DNA from: Croceibacterium xixiisoli
Lineage (GTDB): Bacteria; Pseudomonadota; Alphaproteobacteria; Sphingomonadales; Sphingomonadaceae
DNA length: 64,000 bases
NCBI RefSeq assembly: GCF_009827305.1
Contig: NZ_WTYJ01000001.1
Coordinates: forward strand, 868,001-932,000
Direction: 5' to 3'
Below the pieces are notes generated by a model. It was not told the origin of the DNA. It worked only from the letters and a program-made list of their open reading frames with translations, and ran no database searches. The position numbers were made by a program, and so were the translations under genes. The first letter of the stretch is position 1, and each line of letters starts with the position of its first letter. Shown here one piece after another: positions 28,576-39,188 of the stretch.

Positions 28576-29756
28576 CCACCGTCGCCCGTCATTATGTCCT
28601 GGCTGCCGGGGGCACCGGCGGCCATCTGACCCCGGCCTTTGCTCTGGCGAGCGAGCTGGAGCGGCGCGGGCATCATGTGGCGTTGATCACCGATGAACGC
28701 GGTGCCGCCATTCCGGGCAAGCCCGATTTCCTGCCCGCGCATATCCTGCCCGCTGGCCGGTTCGGCAAGAATCCGCTCGGCTGGCCCAAGGCGATCGCAT
28801 CGGTGCTGAACGGGCGGAGCATGGCCCTGCGCCTGTATGAAAGCTTCGCCCCGACTGCGGTGATCGGTTTTGGCGGTTATCCGGCGCTGCCCGCGCTGCT
28901 GGCGGCATCGAAGGCCGGTATCGCCTCTGTCATTCACGAACAGAATGCCGTGCTCGGCCGCGTCAACCGGTTGCTGGCCGGGCGGGTGAACGCCATCGCC
29001 ACCGCCTATCCCGCGATAGAGCGGCTGGACGGCAAGCATGCCCCGAAGGTGCATCTGGTGGGCAACCCCGTGCGGACGGCGGTGCTGGCGCTGCGCGACC
29101 AGCCGTTTCCGCCCATTCCGGAAGACGGCCTGCTGCGTGTGCTGGTCACCGGCGGCAGCCAGGGTGCGCGGGTGCTGTCGGAAGTGGTGCCCGATGGCCT
29201 GTCGATGCTGCCGCCTGCATTGCGCAGCCGGCTGCAGGTGACCCAGCAGTGCCGCCCCGAAGATCTGGAGGCCGTGCGTGAACGCTATGCCGGTCACGGC
29301 ATACCGGCGGAACTGGGCACCTATTTCCAGGACATGGATGTCCGGCTGGCCGATGCGCATCTGTTCGTCGGCCGTGCCGGCGCCTCGACCATCGCCGAAC
29401 TCACGGCGGTCGGCCGCCCGGCCATTCTGGTTCCGCTGCCGATCGCCACCGACGATCATCAGACGGCCAATGCCCGCGAACTGGTCAAGGCCGGTGGCGC
29501 GCGCGCTATCCGGCAGCCGAATTTCACGGCCAAGGAACTGGCCAAGCAGATCCAGGTGCTGGCGCAGCACCCGGAATCGCTGGCCAATGCCGCCCATGCG
29601 GCATGGAACTGCGGCCGGCCCGATGCCGCCAGCGATCTGGCCGATCTGGTCGAAAGCTTCGGCGCTGCGCCGATTCAGGATGTGATCCGTGTCGCCGGGG
29701 ACGCGCGACCGAGCGGGCGGCGTTCGCTCGTGCTCGAACGGGAAGGTGACAAGTGA
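28572..29756 (+). CDS. murG: Lipid II synthase MurG (GlcNAc transferase)
   Basis: Adds GlcNAc to lipid I on the inner face of the membrane. 394 residues from ATG at 28572 ([22 protein letters not shown]), with the glycine-rich GGTGGH and [11 protein letters not shown] loops and the UDP-GlcNAc-binding [12 protein letters not shown]. The C-terminal 30 residues are a basic extension beyond the usual fold. Stop overlaps the GTG start of murC as GTGA. Confidence 0.96.
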   Translation: MTTVARHYVLAAGGTGGHLTPAFALASELERRGHHVALITDERGAAIPGKPDFLPAHILPAGRFGKNPLGWPKAIASVLNGRSMALRLYESFAPTAVIGFGGYPALPALLAASKAGIASVIHEQNAVLGRVNRLLAGRVNAIATAYPAIERLDGKHAPKVHLVGNPVRTAVLALRDQPFPPIPEDGLLRVLVTGGSQGARVLSEVVPDGLSMLPPALRSRLQVTQQCRPEDLEAVRERYAGHGIPAELGTYFQDMDVRLADAHLFVGRAGASTIAELTAVGRPAILVPLPIATDDHQTANARELVKAGGARAIRQPNFTAKELAKQIQVLAQHPESLANAAHAAWNCGRPDAASDLADLVESFGAAPIQDVIRVAGDARPSGRRSLVLEREGDK

Positions 29757-31189
29757 AGGGCGTAGGCACGGATATCGGCACGATCCATTTCGTCGGCATC
29801 GGCGGGATCGGAATGTCGGGCATTGCCGAGGTGATGCACAATCTGGGCTATGGCGTGCAGGGTTCGGACATTGCCGAAGGGCCCAGTGTCGAACGGCTGC
29901 GCGCACGCGGAATCAGCATCGCCATCGGCCACCGCGCCGAAAACCTCGGTGATGCGGCCGTGGTCGTCACCTCCACTGCGGTCAAGCGCGACAATCCCGA
30001 AGTGGCCGCCGCGCTCGACGGGCGCATTCCCGTGGTCCGCCGCGCGGAAATGCTGGCCGAACTGATGCGGTTGAAAAGCACGGTCGCGGTTGCCGGCACC
30101 CATGGCAAGACGACCACGACCAGCATGGTCGCCGCGCTGCTGGATGCCGGCGGGGTCGATCCGACGGTCATCAACGGCGGGATCATCGAAAGCTATGGCT
30201 CCAACGCCCGCCTGGGCGACAGCGACTGGATGGTCGTGGAAGCCGATGAAAGCGACGGCAGCTTCCTGCGGCTCGACGGCACCTTCGCCGTGGTCACCAA
30301 TATCGACCCCGAACATCTCGATCATTACGGCAGTTTCGACGCGGTAAAACAGGCCTTCCTCGAATTCATAGAGAATGTGCCTTTCTACGGCGCGGCCGTG
30401 CTTTGCATCGATCATGCAGAGGTGCAGCGCGTGATCGCCCGCGTGCGTGATCGCCGCGTGATCACCTATGGGTTTTCCGCCCAGGCAGACTGGCGCGCGG
30501 AAAACCTGCGCCCCAATGCTGGCGGCAATCTGTTCGATGCGGTGTTCCGCGATCGGGACGGGGTGGAACATCGGATTGCCGATATCGCCCTGCCGATGCC
30601 CGGACGGCACAATGTCCAGAATGCGCTGGCCGCGATTGCCGTCGCCCATGAACTGGGTTGCGGCGATGAAACCATTCGCACCGGCTTTGCCCAGTTCGGC
30701 GGCGTCCGTCGCCGGTTCAGCCGGGTGGGCGAAGTGGCAGGTGCCACTATCATCGACGATTACGCCCACCATCCGGTGGAAATCCGCGCCGTGCTTTCGG
30801 CCGCGCGGGAATCCGGCACCGGTCGGGTGATCGCTGTGGCGCAGCCGCACCGCTTCACGCGGCTGCGCGATCTGCTCGAAGATTTCCAATCCTGCTTCAA
30901 CGATGCCGACATGGTCTTTGCCGCGCCGGTCTATGCCGCGGGGGAGGCCCCGATCGAGGGGATCGATTCCGATGCGCTGGTCGCCGGCCTGCGCGATCGC
31001 GGGCATCGCTCGGCCGCCGTCGTGACCGGGCCGGACGATCTGGCCGCACGGCTGGCCCCGATCATCAACCCCGGCGATCTGGTCGTGTGCCTGGGGGCGG
31101 GGGACATTACCCGCTGGGCCGCCGGCCTGGCCCCGGCCATTGCCACCCTGCGCGGGCAGAGTGAGCCGGTGGCAGAGGGGGTGGCATGA
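29753..31189 (+). CDS. murC: UDP-MurNAc:L-alanine ligase MurC
   Basis: First amino acid addition of the stem peptide. 478 residues beginning at GTG 29753 ([23 protein letters not shown]); the [12 protein letters not shown] start and the ATP loop [14 protein letters not shown] are MurC hallmarks, as is [10 protein letters not shown]. The alternative is an internal start, but GTGA coupling to murG supports this one. Confidence 0.96.
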   Translation: MKGVGTDIGTIHFVGIGGIGMSGIAEVMHNLGYGVQGSDIAEGPSVERLRARGISIAIGHRAENLGDAAVVVTSTAVKRDNPEVAAALDGRIPVVRRAEMLAELMRLKSTVAVAGTHGKTTTTSMVAALLDAGGVDPTVINGGIIESYGSNARLGDSDWMVVEADESDGSFLRLDGTFAVVTNIDPEHLDHYGSFDAVKQAFLEFIENVPFYGAAVLCIDHAEVQRVIARVRDRRVITYGFSAQADWRAENLRPNAGGNLFDAVFRDRDGVEHRIADIALPMPGRHNVQNALAAIAVAHELGCGDETIRTGFAQFGGVRRRFSRVGEVAGATIIDDYAHHPVEIRAVLSAARESGTGRVIAVAQPHRFTRLRDLLEDFQSCFNDADMVFAAPVYAAGEAPIEGIDSDALVAGLRDRGHRSAAVVTGPDDLAARLAPIINPGDLVVCLGAGDITRWAAGLAPAIATLRGQSEPVAEGVA

Positions 31190-32145
31190 ACCAGCCCAAT
31201 GAAAACCAGTTTGGGCGCAGCCCTTTCGGCGGGGAGGAAAAGCTCGCGTCTGCTGATCTTTCCACCGCCACGGTGCGCGGGAAGCTGACGGCGGATGCCC
31301 CGCTCGACAGGCTGGTCTGGTTCAAGAGCGGCGGCCCGGCGGACTGGTTGTTCGAACCGGCGGATCTGGATGATCTGCTCACCTTCCTGGCCGGGTTGGA
31401 TGATGCCGTGCCGGTGATGGCGCTGGGTCTGGGTTCCAATCTGATCATTCGCGATGGCGGCGTCCCCGGCGTGGTCGTGCGGCTGGGCAAGGCGTTTTCC
31501 TCGGTCGAGGTGCAGCGCGATGGCGTGATCGAATGCGGCGGCGGGGCCAGCGGTATTCTGGTGTCCTCAACCGCACGCGATGCCGGTATTGCCGGGCTGG
31601 AATTCCTGCGCGGTATTCCCGGCACCGTGGGCGGCTTCGTGCGCATGAACGGCGGGGCCTATGGCCGCGAAGTGGCCGATGTGCTGATCGATTGCGTGGT
31701 GGTGCTGCCTGGCGGGCAATGCGTGAACCTGCCTGCGTCGGATCTCGATTATTCCTACCGCCATTCGCGCCTGCCCGATGGCGCGATCGTGGTGTCCGCC
31801 CGGCTGCGTGGCGATGCCGGCGGCGACCCGGCGGAAATCGGCGCAGAGATGGACCGGATCGCGCATGCGCGTGAAGAAACGCAGCCCCTGCGCAGCAAGA
31901 CCGGCGGTTCGACCTTCAAGAACCCGCCGGGGGACAAGGCGTGGCGCCTGGTCGATGCGGCCGGATGTCGCGGCCTGACCATGGGGGACGCGCAGGTAAG
32001 CGAAAAGCACGCCAATTTCCTGATCAACACCGGCCATGCCGCCAGTTCCGATATCGAGGGGCTGGGGGAAGAGGTGCGCCGGCGGGTATCGGAAAGCCAG
32101 GGCGTGACGCTGGAATGGGAAATCAAACGTGTTGGACGGCCGTGA
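31186..32145 (+). CDS. murB: UDP-N-acetylenolpyruvoylglucosamine reductase MurB
   Basis: FAD enzyme converting UDP-GlcNAc-enolpyruvate to UDP-MurNAc. 319 residues, type I-like short form without the extra C-terminal insertion of E. coli MurB. Visible are [12 protein letters not shown] for FAD binding, [22 protein letters not shown], the catalytic Ser in [10 protein letters not shown], and a final acidic [15 protein letters not shown] overlap with murC; the gap to ddl is 10 bases. Confidence 0.95.
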   Translation: MNQPNENQFGRSPFGGEEKLASADLSTATVRGKLTADAPLDRLVWFKSGGPADWLFEPADLDDLLTFLAGLDDAVPVMALGLGSNLIIRDGGVPGVVVRLGKAFSSVEVQRDGVIECGGGASGILVSSTARDAGIAGLEFLRGIPGTVGGFVRMNGGAYGREVADVLIDCVVVLPGGQCVNLPASDLDYSYRHSRLPDGAIVVSARLRGDAGGDPAEIGAEMDRIAHAREETQPLRSKTGGSTFKNPPGDKAWRLVDAAGCRGLTMGDAQVSEKHANFLINTGHAASSDIEGLGEEVRRRVSESQGVTLEWEIKRVGRP

Positions 32146-32155
32146 GGATGCGCAA

Positions 32156-33112
32156 ATGAACCTGCCGAAACTTCATGTCGCCGTGCTGATGGGCGGCTGG
32201 GCCAATGAACGCCCGGTATCGTTGATGAGCGGCAAGGGCGTGGCCGATGCGCTGGAATCGCGCGGCCATCGCGTCACGCGGATCGACATGGATCGCCAGG
32301 TTGCCGCGCGGCTGGCGGAAACGGCGCCCGATGTGGTGTTCAACGCGCTGCATGGCGTTCCGGGCGAAGACGGCACGGTGCAGGGCATGCTCGATCTGAT
32401 GGGCATTCCCTATACCCATTCGGGCCTCGCCACCTCGGTCATCGCGATCGACAAGGAACTGACCAAGCAGGCGCTGGTCCCGCATGGCGTGCCCATGCCG
32501 GGCGGGCGCGTGGTGCGCAGCGAGGATCTTTACGGCGGCGATCCGCTGGCGCGGCCCTATGTGCTCAAGCCGGTGAACGAAGGCTCATCCGTTGGCGTGG
32601 CCGTGGTCACCGACGAATCCAATTACGGCAATCCGATCCGCCGCGATGCCGAAGGGCCGTGGCAGAAATTCCCTTCGCTGCTGGCGGAGCCCTATGTTCG
32701 CGGGCGCGAACTGACGACGGCGGTGCTGGGCGATCGCGCGCTGCTCGTCACCGAACTGGTGCCCAAGAGCGGGTTCTATGATTTCGATGCCAAATATACC
32801 GACGGCATGACCGAACATGTCTGCCCGGCGCAGATCCCCGACAATATCGCGCAGCTGTGCCTGGATTATGCGCTGCAGGCGCATCGCCTGCTCGGCTGCC
32901 GTGGGGCCAGCCGGTCGGATTTCCGCTGGGATGACGAACAGGGCGAAGCCGGACTGTTCCTGCTCGAAACCAATACCCAGCCGGGCATGACCGAACTCAG
33001 CCTGGTGCCCGAACAGGCGCGCCATTGCGGCATCAGCTATGCCGATCTGGTGGAAATCATCATTGCCGATGCGCTGCGCCACTTTGGCCGCCTGCCGGAA
33101 GACAACGGCTGA
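32156..33112 (+). CDS. ddl: D-alanine:D-alanine ligase (Ddl)
   Basis: Supplies D-Ala-D-Ala to MurF. 318 residues from ATG at 32156 (MNLPKLHVAVLMGGWANERPVSLMSG); a frame nine codons longer would overlap murB and is not preferred. ATP-grasp fold with FNALHGVPGEDGTVQG, KPVNEGSSVGV and the metal-binding ETNTQPGMTELS. VSLMSG is the usual substrate loop. TGATG coupling to ftsQ. Confidence 0.96.
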   Translation: MNLPKLHVAVLMGGWANERPVSLMSGKGVADALESRGHRVTRIDMDRQVAARLAETAPDVVFNALHGVPGEDGTVQGMLDLMGIPYTHSGLATSVIAIDKELTKQALVPHGVPMPGGRVVRSEDLYGGDPLARPYVLKPVNEGSSVGVAVVTDESNYGNPIRRDAEGPWQKFPSLLAEPYVRGRELTTAVLGDRALLVTELVPKSGFYDFDAKYTDGMTEHVCPAQIPDNIAQLCLDYALQAHRLLGCRGASRSDFRWDDEQGEAGLFLLETNTQPGMTELSLVPEQARHCGISYADLVEIIIADALRHFGRLPEDNG

Positions 33113-34029
33113 TGGCGCAGAAGATTTCCCGCAACGCGCCCCCCGTGCGGCGTCAGGCGCGCCGGCAGAACACCCGTAACAAGGTGCAGCGGGTGCATGC
33201 CACCACGGGATCGCTGATGGGCGCGGTGGTGCGGATCCTGCCGGTTACCGAAGAACAGCTGCACAAGATGTTCCTGATCGTGATCTTCGCCGTGGTGGCC
33301 GCGGCCGCATGGTCGATCGCCAGCCTGGCCGGGCTGACGACGCTGGCACATCAGCAGTTTGCCAGCGTGGCGGCAGAGGCCGGTTTCGAAGTGCGCCGGG
33401 TTGAAGTGCATGGCGCCGACCGCATCAACAAGCTGAAGGTCTACGAACGGGTTCTGGCCGAACGCAACCGCGCCATGCCGCTGGTCGAATTGGATGTGCT
33501 GCGCGATTCGCTGAAGGAACTGAGTTGGGTGGCCGATGCGCGGGTGTCGCGCCGCCTGCCCGATACGATCGTGGTCGATATCGTGGAACGCGTGCCGCAT
33601 GCGGTGCTGCGCCGGGATAACCGGCTGGTTCTGATCGATGCGACCGGGGCCGAACTCGAAGCGGTATCCCGCGCCGAAGCGAAGGATCGGCTGGTGCTGT
33701 CTGGTGAAGGGGTGCAGGCGCAGGTTGGCAATCTCGACAAGCTGCTCGACGCTGCACCCGCGCTGCGCCCGCAGATCGCGGAAGCCAAATGGATCGGCAA
33801 CCGTCGCTGGGATCTGACCTTCAAGACCGGCCAGACGCTGGCCCTGCCCAAGGGGGCCAATCTGGCGGCCACGGCCTTGATCGAATTTGCCCGGTTGGAC
33901 GGGGTGAACCGGCTGCTGGGCGGCAAGGTGCTGGCGTTCGATATGCGATCGGGCGAACGGATCTATTTCCGCTGCCCCGAATGCCGTGAGGAAGAAGCCG
34001 CCGCCGCTGCTGCGACAAAGGAAAGCTGA
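33112..34029 (+). CDS. ftsQ: Cell division protein FtsQ
   Basis: Bitopic scaffold of the FtsQLB complex. 305 residues: a long basic cytoplasmic N-terminus (about 1-55), one membrane helix (about 57-78), a POTRA domain beginning near FEVRRVEVHGADRI, and a beta-rich C-terminal domain. The very end is unusual: it carries CPEC followed by an acidic and Ala-rich tail. Start chosen at the ATG overlapping the ddl stop. Confidence 0.92.
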   Translation: MAQKISRNAPPVRRQARRQNTRNKVQRVHATTGSLMGAVVRILPVTEEQLHKMFLIVIFAVVAAAAWSIASLAGLTTLAHQQFASVAAEAGFEVRRVEVHGADRINKLKVYERVLAERNRAMPLVELDVLRDSLKELSWVADARVSRRLPDTIVVDIVERVPHAVLRRDNRLVLIDATGAELEAVSRAEAKDRLVLSGEGVQAQVGNLDKLLDAAPALRPQIAEAKWIGNRRWDLTFKTGQTLALPKGANLAATALIEFARLDGVNRLLGGKVLAFDMRSGERIYFRCPECREEEAAAAAATKES

Positions 34030-35321
34030 TGCCAGTGCAACCACGTATCGCGCGCGTCATCGGGGCCGTGAACATCGGCTCTTTCCGCGTGTCGGCCATG
34101 ATCGCCGGGGTCACGGACGAAGGCGAAATGATTGTGCTGGGCAGCAATCACCGCGCCAGCCAGGGGATCAAGCGCGGCTATGTCACCGATATGGCCGCCG
34201 CGACCTATGCCGTGCGCGATGCGATCGACCGCGCGGAAAACATGGCGCCGGGTGTGCATGTGTCCAATGTGTGGATCGCCTGTTCCGGGGCCGGGCTGGG
34301 CAGCATCATTACCCCGGTGGAAATCGATATCGGCGGCCGCCGGATCGAGGAAGAAGATATCGAACATCTGCTGGTCGCCGCGCGCGACAGCATCGAACCC
34401 GATGGCCGCACCGTGCTGCATGCGCAGCCGGCCTGCTATTTCCTTGATGGTGCGGACGGCATCGGCATCGCCAATCCGCGCGGGCTGCATGCCGAACGGC
34501 TGGGGGTGGATATTCACGCCATGCTGGCCGATGGCGCGCCGATCCGCAATCTGACGGAGGCTGCGCAGAAGGCGCATCTTTCGGTGGAGGCGGTGGTCGC
34601 TTCCCCGCTGGCGACCGGGCTCGCCTGCCTGTCGGAAGAAGAACGCGATCTGGGCGTGGCGCTGGTCGAATTCGGCGCCCAGGTCACCAATGTGTCGGTC
34701 TATGCGGCGGGCATGCTGGTCGGGCTGACCGGGATTCAGCGCGGCTCCGGCGATATCACCGATGCCATCGCATCGGCGTTCGGTATCCGCCGCTTCCAGG
34801 CCGAACGGCTCAAATGCGTCAACGGCTCGGCCATCGCCAGCCCGGCCGATCACCGCGAAATGATCTCGGTCGCCGGGCCGGAAGACGATGCCAGCGGGCC
34901 GGTGGCACGCGGCGCGGATGACAAGAACCGTATTCCCCGTGCCGAACTGATCAGCGTCATCACCGGGGAACTGGATGTGCTGATGGGCGAAGTCGCCCGG
35001 TCGCTGGAACGGATGGGCTTTGCCAGCGGACGCGGGCGCAAGATCGTCATTACCGGCGGCGGCGCCGAACTGGCCGGTCTTGCCGATTATGCCCAGGCCG
35101 CCCTCGGCAATCCGGTCCGCATCGGCCGCCCGCCGCAGCTGCGCGGCCTGCCCGAAGCGCATGCCGTGCCCGGTTTTGCCACGCTGGCGGGTCTGGTATT
35201 GTATGCGGCGGAAGATCCGGTCGATATTCGCCGGGTCGGATCGCGTTTCACCCCCACCACGACAATCGCCGGTTTTGCGACGGTTCAGCGGCTGTGGGTG
35301 GCGATGAAAGAGTATTTTTGA
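34029..35321 (+). CDS. ftsA: Cell division protein FtsA
   Basis: Actin-like protein tethering FtsZ filaments to the membrane. 430 residues with the actin-type phosphate and adenosine motifs (VIGAVNIGSFRVSAMIAG near the start, VALVEFGAQVTNVSVYAAGMLVG and IVITGGGAELAGL). The C-terminal amphipathic helix VQRLWVAMKEYF fits the membrane-targeting sequence. TGATG coupling to ftsQ; ftsZ follows after 116 bases. Confidence 0.95.
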   Translation: MPVQPRIARVIGAVNIGSFRVSAMIAGVTDEGEMIVLGSNHRASQGIKRGYVTDMAAATYAVRDAIDRAENMAPGVHVSNVWIACSGAGLGSIITPVEIDIGGRRIEEEDIEHLLVAARDSIEPDGRTVLHAQPACYFLDGADGIGIANPRGLHAERLGVDIHAMLADGAPIRNLTEAAQKAHLSVEAVVASPLATGLACLSEEERDLGVALVEFGAQVTNVSVYAAGMLVGLTGIQRGSGDITDAIASAFGIRRFQAERLKCVNGSAIASPADHREMISVAGPEDDASGPVARGADDKNRIPRAELISVITGELDVLMGEVARSLERMGFASGRGRKIVITGGGAELAGLADYAQAALGNPVRIGRPPQLRGLPEAHAVPGFATLAGLVLYAAEDPVDIRRVGSRFTPTTTIAGFATVQRLWVAMKEYF

Positions 35322-35437
35322 ACCCGATCTCGCTGTGTCAGCCTGTGGATAGATGCAATTAGCTTTTGTATCCTTGAATCTCTTTGTGGCACAGACGACA
35401 ACCTGAATTTTCAACGCCTCCGCGAGGAGAGGATAAA

Positions 35438-37030
35438 ATGAGCATCAATATCGGCCCTCCTTCGGTTGAGGAACTGCGTCCCCGGATCACCGTGATCGGT
35501 GTCGGCGGTGCTGGCGGCAATGCCATCGCCAACATGATCGAGGCGGAAATCGAAGGCGTCGATTTCATCGTGGCCAACACGGACGCCCAGGCGCTCAACA
35601 ATGCCGTGGCGGAACATCGCATCCAGCTCGGCCCGGACATCACGCGCGGCCTGGGCGCCGGCGCGCGGCCGGAAGTGGGCCGTGCCGCAGCGGAAGAAAC
35701 CGTGGCAGAGATCGAGCGTGCGCTCGAGGGCGTGAACATGGTCTTCATCGCAGCCGGCATGGGCGGCGGCACCGGAACCGGCGCTGCGCCCGTGATCGCT
35801 GAAGTGGCCCGGTCGCGCAATATTCTGACCGTTGGCGTGGTGACCAAGCCGTTCCTGTTCGAAGGCACGCGCCGCATGCGCGCGGCCGATGCGGGCATCG
35901 AAGAACTGCAGAAATATGTCGATACGCTGATCGTCATCCCCAACCAGAACCTGTTCCTGGTGGCGAAGGCAGAAACGACCTTCAAGGAAGCGTTTCAGCT
36001 GGCCGACGAAGTGCTGCAGCAGGGCGTGCGCTCCATCACCGATCTGATGGTCATGCCGGGCCTCATCAACCTCGACTTTGCCGACGTGCGCTCCGTCATG
36101 GCCGAAATGGGCAAGGCGATGATGGGCACGGGCGAGGGCGACGGTGCCAACCGCGCACTCGAAGCGGCTGAGCGTGCGATCGCCAATCCGCTGCTCGACG
36201 GCGTGTCGATGCAGGGCGCCAAGGGCGTGATCATCTCGATCATCGGCGGCGACGACATGAAGCTGCTCGAAGTCGACGAAGCGGCCAATCACATTCGCGA
36301 ACTGGTCGATCCTGAAGCCAACATCATCTGGGGTTCGGCCTTCAATCCCGATCTGGCCGGCAAGATCCGCGTATCCGTTGTTGCGACCGGCATCGACGAT
36401 TCGACCGGATCGGCCGCCAGCGCACCGGCGCCGACCTCGCAGTCGCTCAACCTGTCCGCTGCACGCGGTCCGCGTCGCCCGGAACCGCGCCCCGCGGAAA
36501 CGCCCGTTTCCGAACAGCCCGAAACGCCCCGCGCGCCTGCCCAGCCGCCGGTTTCCGCACCGGTTGCTGCGCCCGAAGTATCCTACAGCGGCGGCGTGGC
36601 CAGCCCGGCAGCAGACCGCCATTTTGCTGCCGCCAACGGCGGCCACGCTGCTCATGCAGAACCGGCCCAGGCTTCTTCGGAACCGCTGGAACTGAGCCTG
36701 GGTGAAGTTTCACCGGACGAAACCCGCCAGGATGAACTGCTGCTCGACGCCAGCCGTCTGGCCGAAGGCGATACCGATGCCTCGCAGGGCCTGGGTGGCC
36801 GTCGCGCGCGCATGCTTGGCGGCGATGCAGAGCCTGCACCCGCTCCGGCCCAGCCGGCGCAGCCCACCCGCCCGGCCGGTGCCGCCGGCGGCAGCACGCT
36901 GTTCGAACGCATGGCCAATCTGTCGCGCGGCAGTGCCAGCACGACGGAAGACGATGATGATGACGGTCCGGACGGCGGGGGCTCTTCGCTGCGCATTCCG
37001 CGGTTCCTGGGACGTCAGAACAATCAGTAA
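35438..37030 (+). CDS. ftsZ: Cell division protein FtsZ
   Basis: Tubulin-like GTPase forming the division ring. 530 residues from ATG at 35438 ([13 protein letters not shown]), preceded by AGGAGAGGA; the upstream in-frame extension lacks the family start. The GTP loop GGGTGTG is at about 109-115 and the T7-loop [11 protein letters not shown] follows. After about residue 320 comes a long Pro/Ala/Glu-rich linker (about 190 residues, longer than in E. coli) and the conserved C-terminal peptide [10 protein letters not shown], which binds FtsA and other partners. The 116-base gap after ftsA suggests a separate promoter, though I could not define one. A hairpin terminator follows. Confidence 0.97.
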   Translation: MSINIGPPSVEELRPRITVIGVGGAGGNAIANMIEAEIEGVDFIVANTDAQALNNAVAEHRIQLGPDITRGLGAGARPEVGRAAAEETVAEIERALEGVNMVFIAAGMGGGTGTGAAPVIAEVARSRNILTVGVVTKPFLFEGTRRMRAADAGIEELQKYVDTLIVIPNQNLFLVAKAETTFKEAFQLADEVLQQGVRSITDLMVMPGLINLDFADVRSVMAEMGKAMMGTGEGDGANRALEAAERAIANPLLDGVSMQGAKGVIISIIGGDDMKLLEVDEAANHIRELVDPEANIIWGSAFNPDLAGKIRVSVVATGIDDSTGSAASAPAPTSQSLNLSAARGPRRPEPRPAETPVSEQPETPRAPAQPPVSAPVAAPEVSYSGGVASPAADRHFAAANGGHAAHAEPAQASSEPLELSLGEVSPDETRQDELLLDASRLAEGDTDASQGLGGRRARMLGGDAEPAPAPAQPAQPTRPAGAAGGSTLFERMANLSRGSASTTEDDDDDGPDGGGSSLRIPRFLGRQNNQ

Positions 37031-37043
37031 TCCGGTTTCCTTC

Positions 37044-37065
37044 TTCCGGGGCTTCGGCCCCGGAA
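37044..37065 (+). terminator. Hairpin terminator after ftsZ
   Basis: Perfect 9-bp arms (TTCCGGGGC at 37044-37052, complement at 37057-37065) with a stable TTCG tetraloop, 14 bases past the ftsZ stop. The following T run is short (CTGTTT), so some read-through into the SPOR gene is likely. Confidence 0.6.
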
Positions 37066-37080
37066 CTGTTTGTGGTGACT

Positions 37081-39018
37081 ATGCCTGCTGATCTGCCCGG
37101 TTCGCGCAGTCTTGTGCGCATTGCCTGCGCCCCCCTCGTCATCGCTGTCTCTGCGGCAGCTTTGCCTGGAACGGTCGGCGCGCAGGATTTTTCGCGGCCG
37201 GTGGTCCAGGCGCTGCCCAATCCGGCGACCGGCAATCTGGCGGAAGCGTTGCGGGAACTCGGGCGTGATCCGCAATCGGTCGATGCGTTGGTCCGTGCAG
37301 GCCAGGCCTCGGTCGAACTGGGTGATTTTGCCTCAGCGACGAATTTCTTCGACAGGGGCCTTGCTGTTTCCCCCACCGATGGGCGGATCAAGGCGGGGCA
37401 GGCCAGCCTGGCTCTGCGCCAGCAACGCCCGGTGGAAGCATTGCGACTGTATGACGAGGCGCAGGCCGCCGGGGCCGACATGGCGCCCCACGCCGCCGAT
37501 CGCGGCATGGCCTATGATCTGGTCGGCAACAACACCCGCGCGCAGGAACTTTATCAGATTGCCCGCCGGTTCGATGAAACCCCCGAACTGATCCGCCGAC
37601 TGGCTTTGAGCCAGGCCATCGCGGGCAACCAGAACGCGTCGGAAGCGACGCTGCTGCCGCTGCTGCAGCGCGCGGATATCGCCGCCTATCGCACGCGCGC
37701 CTTCACCCTGGCCATTCTCGGCAAGCCGGATGAAGCGGTTTCGATCGCCGAAACCATGCTGCCGGAACGGCTGTCGAGCCGCATGGCGCCCTATCTGCGC
37801 TACATGCCCCGGCTCACCCGCGCGCAGCAGGCTGCCGCGGCCGATCTCGGCGTGTTTCCGCGCGCTGCGGATATCGGTCGCGATCCGCCAGAGATCGCAG
37901 CCCTGTCGGAACCATCGACGCCGGCTGCCGCCCCTGTACAGACCGCCGATGCGCGGCTGGTGCCTGCCGGGCCGGCGATGGGCGGCAATCGCAACGAGCG
38001 GCCAGCGGCCAGCAGCGGGCGTTCGGAGGATGCCGTCTTCGCCGCCGCCGCCGCCCGCGTGGCGCCGTCGTCTGCCCAGCCAGCCATAGCGGCCGCCGCA
38101 CCTCAGCCGGTGCCGCAACCCATATCTCAGCCGGTGATCCAGCCGGCGCCCCAACCCACGCCGCAGCCCGCGCCGGCACTGGCCCAGGCGCCTGAATCGA
38201 TGCCGGCACCGGCGCCCGTCATGGCGGCGGCGTCCGCGCCTGCGGCTCCCCAGCCGGCTTCCACAGGCGAACTGCCGCCGGTTGGCGCCGTCGCTCTGGC
38301 GCCAACCACCCCGGCACCGGCACCGGTCGCAGCCGAATCGTCCGCAGTGGCGGCAGCGTCTGCCGTTGGTCCGATGCAGGGGCCGGAACAATCCGCTGTC
38401 GCAACGCCGGCGGTGTTCAGCACCACGGATGTGGCGTCGCCGGCCCCCACGCCCGCACCGGCGCCCGTCATGGCGGCGGCGCCCGCTCCGGTGCTCGTTG
38501 CAGCCGCCGCTCCCGACGGTGCCGCGCGCGCCGCTGCTGCTGCGGAAAATGTGGTCGACGCGGTCGAAACGGTCGAGGAAGCACCCGAACCGCGCGATCT
38601 GGCGCAGGCCTTTGCCGATTTCTCCGTCGCCGCGGTTCCCCAGGCGCGCGCAGATGGGGCGGTGGACATCACCACCATCACGCCCACACGCGAAAAGCCG
38701 CCCGAACCCAAGCCTGCACCGCCGCCCGCGCCGCCGCCTCCTCCTCCTCACCCCAGTCGCATCTGGGTGCAGATCGCGACCGGGCGCAATGTTACGGCGC
38801 TGGGCACGGACTGGCGCCGGATTCGGCGGGAGGCTGATGGGCTGCTCGATCGGCAGAAACCGCATGTCGCCGCTTGGGGACAAACGAACCGGTTGGTGGT
38901 CGGGCCGCTGAACAACACGCGCGCAGCCAATGAACTGGTGGCGGCGCTCAAGGAAAAGGGCGTGGACACCTTCCGCTTTTCCAGTTCCGCCGGTGAAGAG
39001 GTCAAGGCGCTGGATTGA
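37081..39018 (+). CDS. Exported TPR/SPOR-domain protein, probable septal peptidoglycan binder
   Basis: 645 residues from ATG 37081 (GTG 37072 is possible). Signal peptide to about AQD, then TPR-like helical repeats (about 40-240), a very long Ala/Pro-rich linker (about 260-560), and a C-terminal SPOR domain (HPSRIWVQIATGRN...TNRLVVGPLNNTRAANELVAALKEKGVDTFRF). SPOR domains bind glycan strands stripped of stem peptides at the septum. Position straight after ftsZ supports a division role. The linker contains a 27-base in-frame direct repeat (38206-38232 and 38455-38481). Confidence 0.85.
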   Translation: MPADLPGSRSLVRIACAPLVIAVSAAALPGTVGAQDFSRPVVQALPNPATGNLAEALRELGRDPQSVDALVRAGQASVELGDFASATNFFDRGLAVSPTDGRIKAGQASLALRQQRPVEALRLYDEAQAAGADMAPHAADRGMAYDLVGNNTRAQELYQIARRFDETPELIRRLALSQAIAGNQNASEATLLPLLQRADIAAYRTRAFTLAILGKPDEAVSIAETMLPERLSSRMAPYLRYMPRLTRAQQAAAADLGVFPRAADIGRDPPEIAALSEPSTPAAAPVQTADARLVPAGPAMGGNRNERPAASSGRSEDAVFAAAAARVAPSSAQPAIAAAAPQPVPQPISQPVIQPAPQPTPQPAPALAQAPESMPAPAPVMAAASAPAAPQPASTGELPPVGAVALAPTTPAPAPVAAESSAVAAASAVGPMQGPEQSAVATPAVFSTTDVASPAPTPAPAPVMAAAPAPVLVAAAAPDGAARAAAAAENVVDAVETVEEAPEPRDLAQAFADFSVAAVPQARADGAVDITTITPTREKPPEPKPAPPPAPPPPPPHPSRIWVQIATGRNVTALGTDWRRIRREADGLLDRQKPHVAAWGQTNRLVVGPLNNTRAANELVAALKEKGVDTFRFSSSAGEEVKALD

Positions 39019-39188
39019 TGCTGCATTTCCTGTGATCGGTCGCCTGTTTCAACACCCAGTCCACATGGTTGTGCACAGGCTTCCAACAGGCTTGTAGAGT
39101 TTTGCCCAGCGGCATCATCCCGCCGCATTGCGCTGTCTGCCCGCCGCACGGCATGGGGCGCTACAGGCGAACGGAGATGGCACTGCCC

